Source of the DNA: a virus
Direction: 5' to 3' (one strand)
Length of the DNA: 21,960 bases
IMG/VR virus record: IMGVR_UViG_3300033150_000806
Location: 1-21,960 of that record
This document shows, piece after piece, positions 20,060 through 21,960 of the stretch (the first letter of the stretch is position 1; each line of letters starts with the position of its first letter). Both the position numbers and the translations under genes were made by a program. The notes beneath the pieces were generated by a model. It made no database searches and was not told the DNA's origin. It worked only from the letters and a program-made list of their open reading frames with translations.

Positions 20060-21847
20060 ATGGCTTACGAAAAGAACTACCAGCTAGTCATTGACAAGAA
20101 ACAGGAAATGGGCGACCTCTTCAAGCGGATGGACGCCGATAAGAAGATGGCTATTCTCGATTGGGATGGTATGAAAGACCTTGATGGCCAGAAGACTCCT
20201 GATGTTATCAATGTAACAATGAATGAGGCTATGGTCTATGCCAATCGCTGTGTCGCTATAATGAACGGCGCCAATATGCACCGCTATATCGTTGGGAAAA
20301 ACCTTTCCGATACAGAGGCGACTACCCTTGAGAATTTTTACAAGGATATCTATTACACCAATGACCTGATGCTGGCAAACTCCCTCTTCGTTAGCTTATA
20401 TGGATTCCTCATCGAGCAGATACTCCACCGGGGAGCGATAGCAGCACGAATACTTATGAGGGAACAGGGAGACAAATTCATCCCGGAGATATTTCCGCTT
20501 GATACCAGATACTTTATGTATGAGACTGATTCAACTGGGCTGATATGGGGCGCTTATGAGACTACCCGGACAAAGGCGCAGATTGAAAGAGATTATGGAA
20601 TCGTCATCAGGGGCAAAAACGCTTTAGTCACCGACTTCTGGGATGATGAGGTCAATGAGCTTTATATAGCCACGAGGTTATACAAGGGTGGCTCAGAGAC
20701 TAATGACGCAAAGAAGCACCCTGAAAGAAAGAGAGAACACGGCCTCGGTTATCCACCCTTAATCTTCCAGAAGTCAGGCGCTGGCTTGCAGAGCTTTATG
20801 GATGTCGGCATATTGAAATACCAGGGGGAGAGTATCTTTGCGCCTAACCGGGGATTGATTCCAGAGCTGCACAGGGCAGCCTCTATTATGATGACCCTTA
20901 CCGATATGAGCTTTGAGGGCTCACTGGAGTATGGGAGCGAGGAAGGGACAGAGGCAGAAAAGCCACCTAATCCCTTTGGGCGCCGGAAGGTTATACCGGT
21001 TGAGAAAGGCGGGGGTTTCAAATTAGTTCCTGTTGCTGATGTTAATAATGCTACCAGATTACTCTATAATATGCTGGTTGGTGCCTTGCAGCGTGGTGGT
21101 CTGCCTAACATAGACTACGGCAACCTCAGTTTCCCACTGAGTGCTGTTGCTATCTCCAAGCTGACATCTACCAAGGATGCGATATTTACACCGAGGCTTA
21201 ATGCCCTTGCGCTATTCTACAGGGCTGCCTCTCAGATGATAAAAAAGCAGTATATTCAGGGCGGTTACAGTGTTGAAATTGGCGATGAGGGAGAAGAGAG
21301 GGAATACTCAAACAGCGAGATTGACAAGAAATTCTCCACCAGGTATGAGTTCCACTCCGTTTCGCCGGAGCAGGACATAGCCAACACAGCCATAGCACAG
21401 CAGCATCTGGCAATGGGATTGCCCCGGCATTATGTTTATGAAAAAACTCTGAAGGTGGATGACCCCGGCGGGCTGATAAACGAATCGAGGGATGAACTGG
21501 CCGAAAAGGGCGACATTGCCATTACTCTTAACCGCCGGCTCAGAAGCCTTGCAGATAAAGACGGTAATTTCGTAGAGGCTCAGGGTAAGGATATTGAGGC
21601 CGAAATGATACTGCAACAACTTGAAATGGTGCTGAGGGATAGGGCAAGGGGAGGTGCTATGGGGCTGGAGCCGGCAAAGGGCGGTATCGGTGTCGGGCAA
21701 TCTGTTAAGCCGATGCTTCCGTTGATGGAAGGTGGTGGCGCTGGCAGGGCACCGGCAGGCGAAGAGGCAATGATGGAACCTGAAGAAGCAGAAAATAGAG
21801 CTGAAAGGCGCGAGGAAACTGTGCGCCGAAGCCGAGCGGAGGAATAG
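20060..21847 (+). CDS. portal protein
   Basis: A 595-residue protein starting 12 nt after the terminase, with AAGGAG before the ATG. The length, the order terminase-portal and segments such as FIPEIFPLDTRYFMYE, YLATRLYKGG-like, IPELHRAASIMMTLTD and a helical Glu/Gln-rich C-terminus fit phage portal proteins, the dodecameric channel through which DNA is packed. The last 60 residues are Gly/Glu-rich and disordered. No other function is suggested by the sequence. Confidence 0.8.
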   Translation: MAYEKNYQLVIDKKQEMGDLFKRMDADKKMAILDWDGMKDLDGQKTPDVINVTMNEAMVYANRCVAIMNGANMHRYIVGKNLSDTEATTLENFYKDIYYTNDLMLANSLFVSLYGFLIEQILHRGAIAARILMREQGDKFIPEIFPLDTRYFMYETDSTGLIWGAYETTRTKAQIERDYGIVIRGKNALVTDFWDDEVNELYIATRLYKGGSETNDAKKHPERKREHGLGYPPLIFQKSGAGLQSFMDVGILKYQGESIFAPNRGLIPELHRAASIMMTLTDMSFEGSLEYGSEEGTEAEKPPNPFGRRKVIPVEKGGGFKLVPVADVNNATRLLYNMLVGALQRGGLPNIDYGNLSFPLSAVAISKLTSTKDAIFTPRLNALALFYRAASQMIKKQYIQGGYSVEIGDEGEEREYSNSEIDKKFSTRYEFHSVSPEQDIANTAIAQQHLAMGLPRHYVYEKTLKVDDPGGLINESRDELAEKGDIAITLNRRLRSLADKDGNFVEAQGKDIEAEMILQQLEMVLRDRARGGAMGLEPAKGGIGVGQSVKPMLPLMEGGGAGRAPAGEEAMMEPEEAENRAERREETVRRSRAEE

Positions 21848-21848
21848 T

Positions 21849-21960
21849 ATGACAGTAAAAAACATAAAGGAAGCAGAAGCTCGAATCCGCAAAGCTATGG
21901 AACCGCCAGCTACTCAAGCTGGCCCGACCTTTGCCCCCAGTATTCAGAAGATGAGGCAGA
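21849..21960 (+). CDS. next head gene (partial, runs off the window)
   Basis: ATG 21849 lies 1 nt after the portal stop and opens MTVKNIKEAEARIRKAMEPP, continuing with KMRQ at the window edge. Helical and basic; only 37 codons are visible. In this position a scaffold, protease or minor head protein is usual, but nothing more can be said. Confidence 0.5.
   Translation, partial: MTVKNIKEAEARIRKAMEPPATQAGPTFAPSIQKMRQ

Noticed and set aside
21308-21892. Minus-strand frame opposite the portal gene end
   Set aside because: Shadow frame; the plus-strand portal protein explains the coding bias.

Overview
The window is part of a tailed double-stranded DNA phage (Caudoviricetes) or prophage. The evidence is a large terminase, a portal protein and tail genes, together with a RecT-type recombinase, a DnaD-like and a DnaC-like replication pair, phage DNA methyltransferases and many tiny cysteine-rich ORFs packed with ATGA overlaps. 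The host is a bacterium using sigma-70 promoters (TTGACA/TATAAT) and AGGAGG or AAGGGGG ribosome-binding sites. Base composition is close to balanced. No integrase, repressor, endolysin, tRNA or CRISPR array is visible, and no host gene appears, so neither host nor lifestyle can be fixed. Tail genes sit at the left end and terminase/portal at the right end, so the sequence is probably a cut from a circular or circularly permuted genome whose remaining head and tail genes lie outside the window.

Layout. (a) 12-3295 (+): end of the tail module: a small Ig-like protein, a baseplate/hub-like protein, a seven-repeat LVIVP-type beta-propeller and a holin/XhlA-like protein, closed by an intrinsic terminator (3351-3384). 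(b) 3417-7650 (+): early region under a strong promoter that apparently makes a leaderless mRNA for a 54-aa HTH protein. It continues with a coiled-coil Gp157/Gam-like protein, a RecT-like annealase, a 70-nt structured element, DnaD-like and DnaC-like loaders, a VRR-NUC nuclease and small proteins. (c) 7668-8159 (-): an HNH endonuclease inserted antisense with its own apparently leaderless promoter. (d) 8207-12386 (+): a DUF5131 radical-SAM-like protein, small zinc-ribbon and unknown proteins, an adenine/cytosine-N4 methyltransferase and an ArpU-like regulator, ending in a truncated cytosine-C5 methyltransferase start. (e) 12494-15270 (-): a leftward operon of twelve small genes (KTSC domain, Cys-rich proteins, HTH) driven from promoters near 15302-15380. 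It includes a gene flanked by a perfect 27-bp inverted repeat. (f) 15271-15742: a divergent control region with promoters and two GC-rich hairpins, possibly near the packaging site. (g) 15743-21960: a small-terminase-like gene, an opposing replisome-organizer-like gene with its own promoter and operator-like palindrome, four small genes (including DUF1353 and FmdB-like), then large terminase, portal and the start of the next head gene.

How the parts fit: the left promoter drives recombination and replication, the ArpU-like protein would be a candidate late activator, and the rightmost cluster starts DNA packaging. The most unusual signals are the 27-bp inverted repeat around a single small gene, the nested-pairing (pseudoknot-capable) 15-bp hairpin after recT, the recurring -10/6-nt/ATG leaderless architecture, and the traces of methyltransferase turnover.
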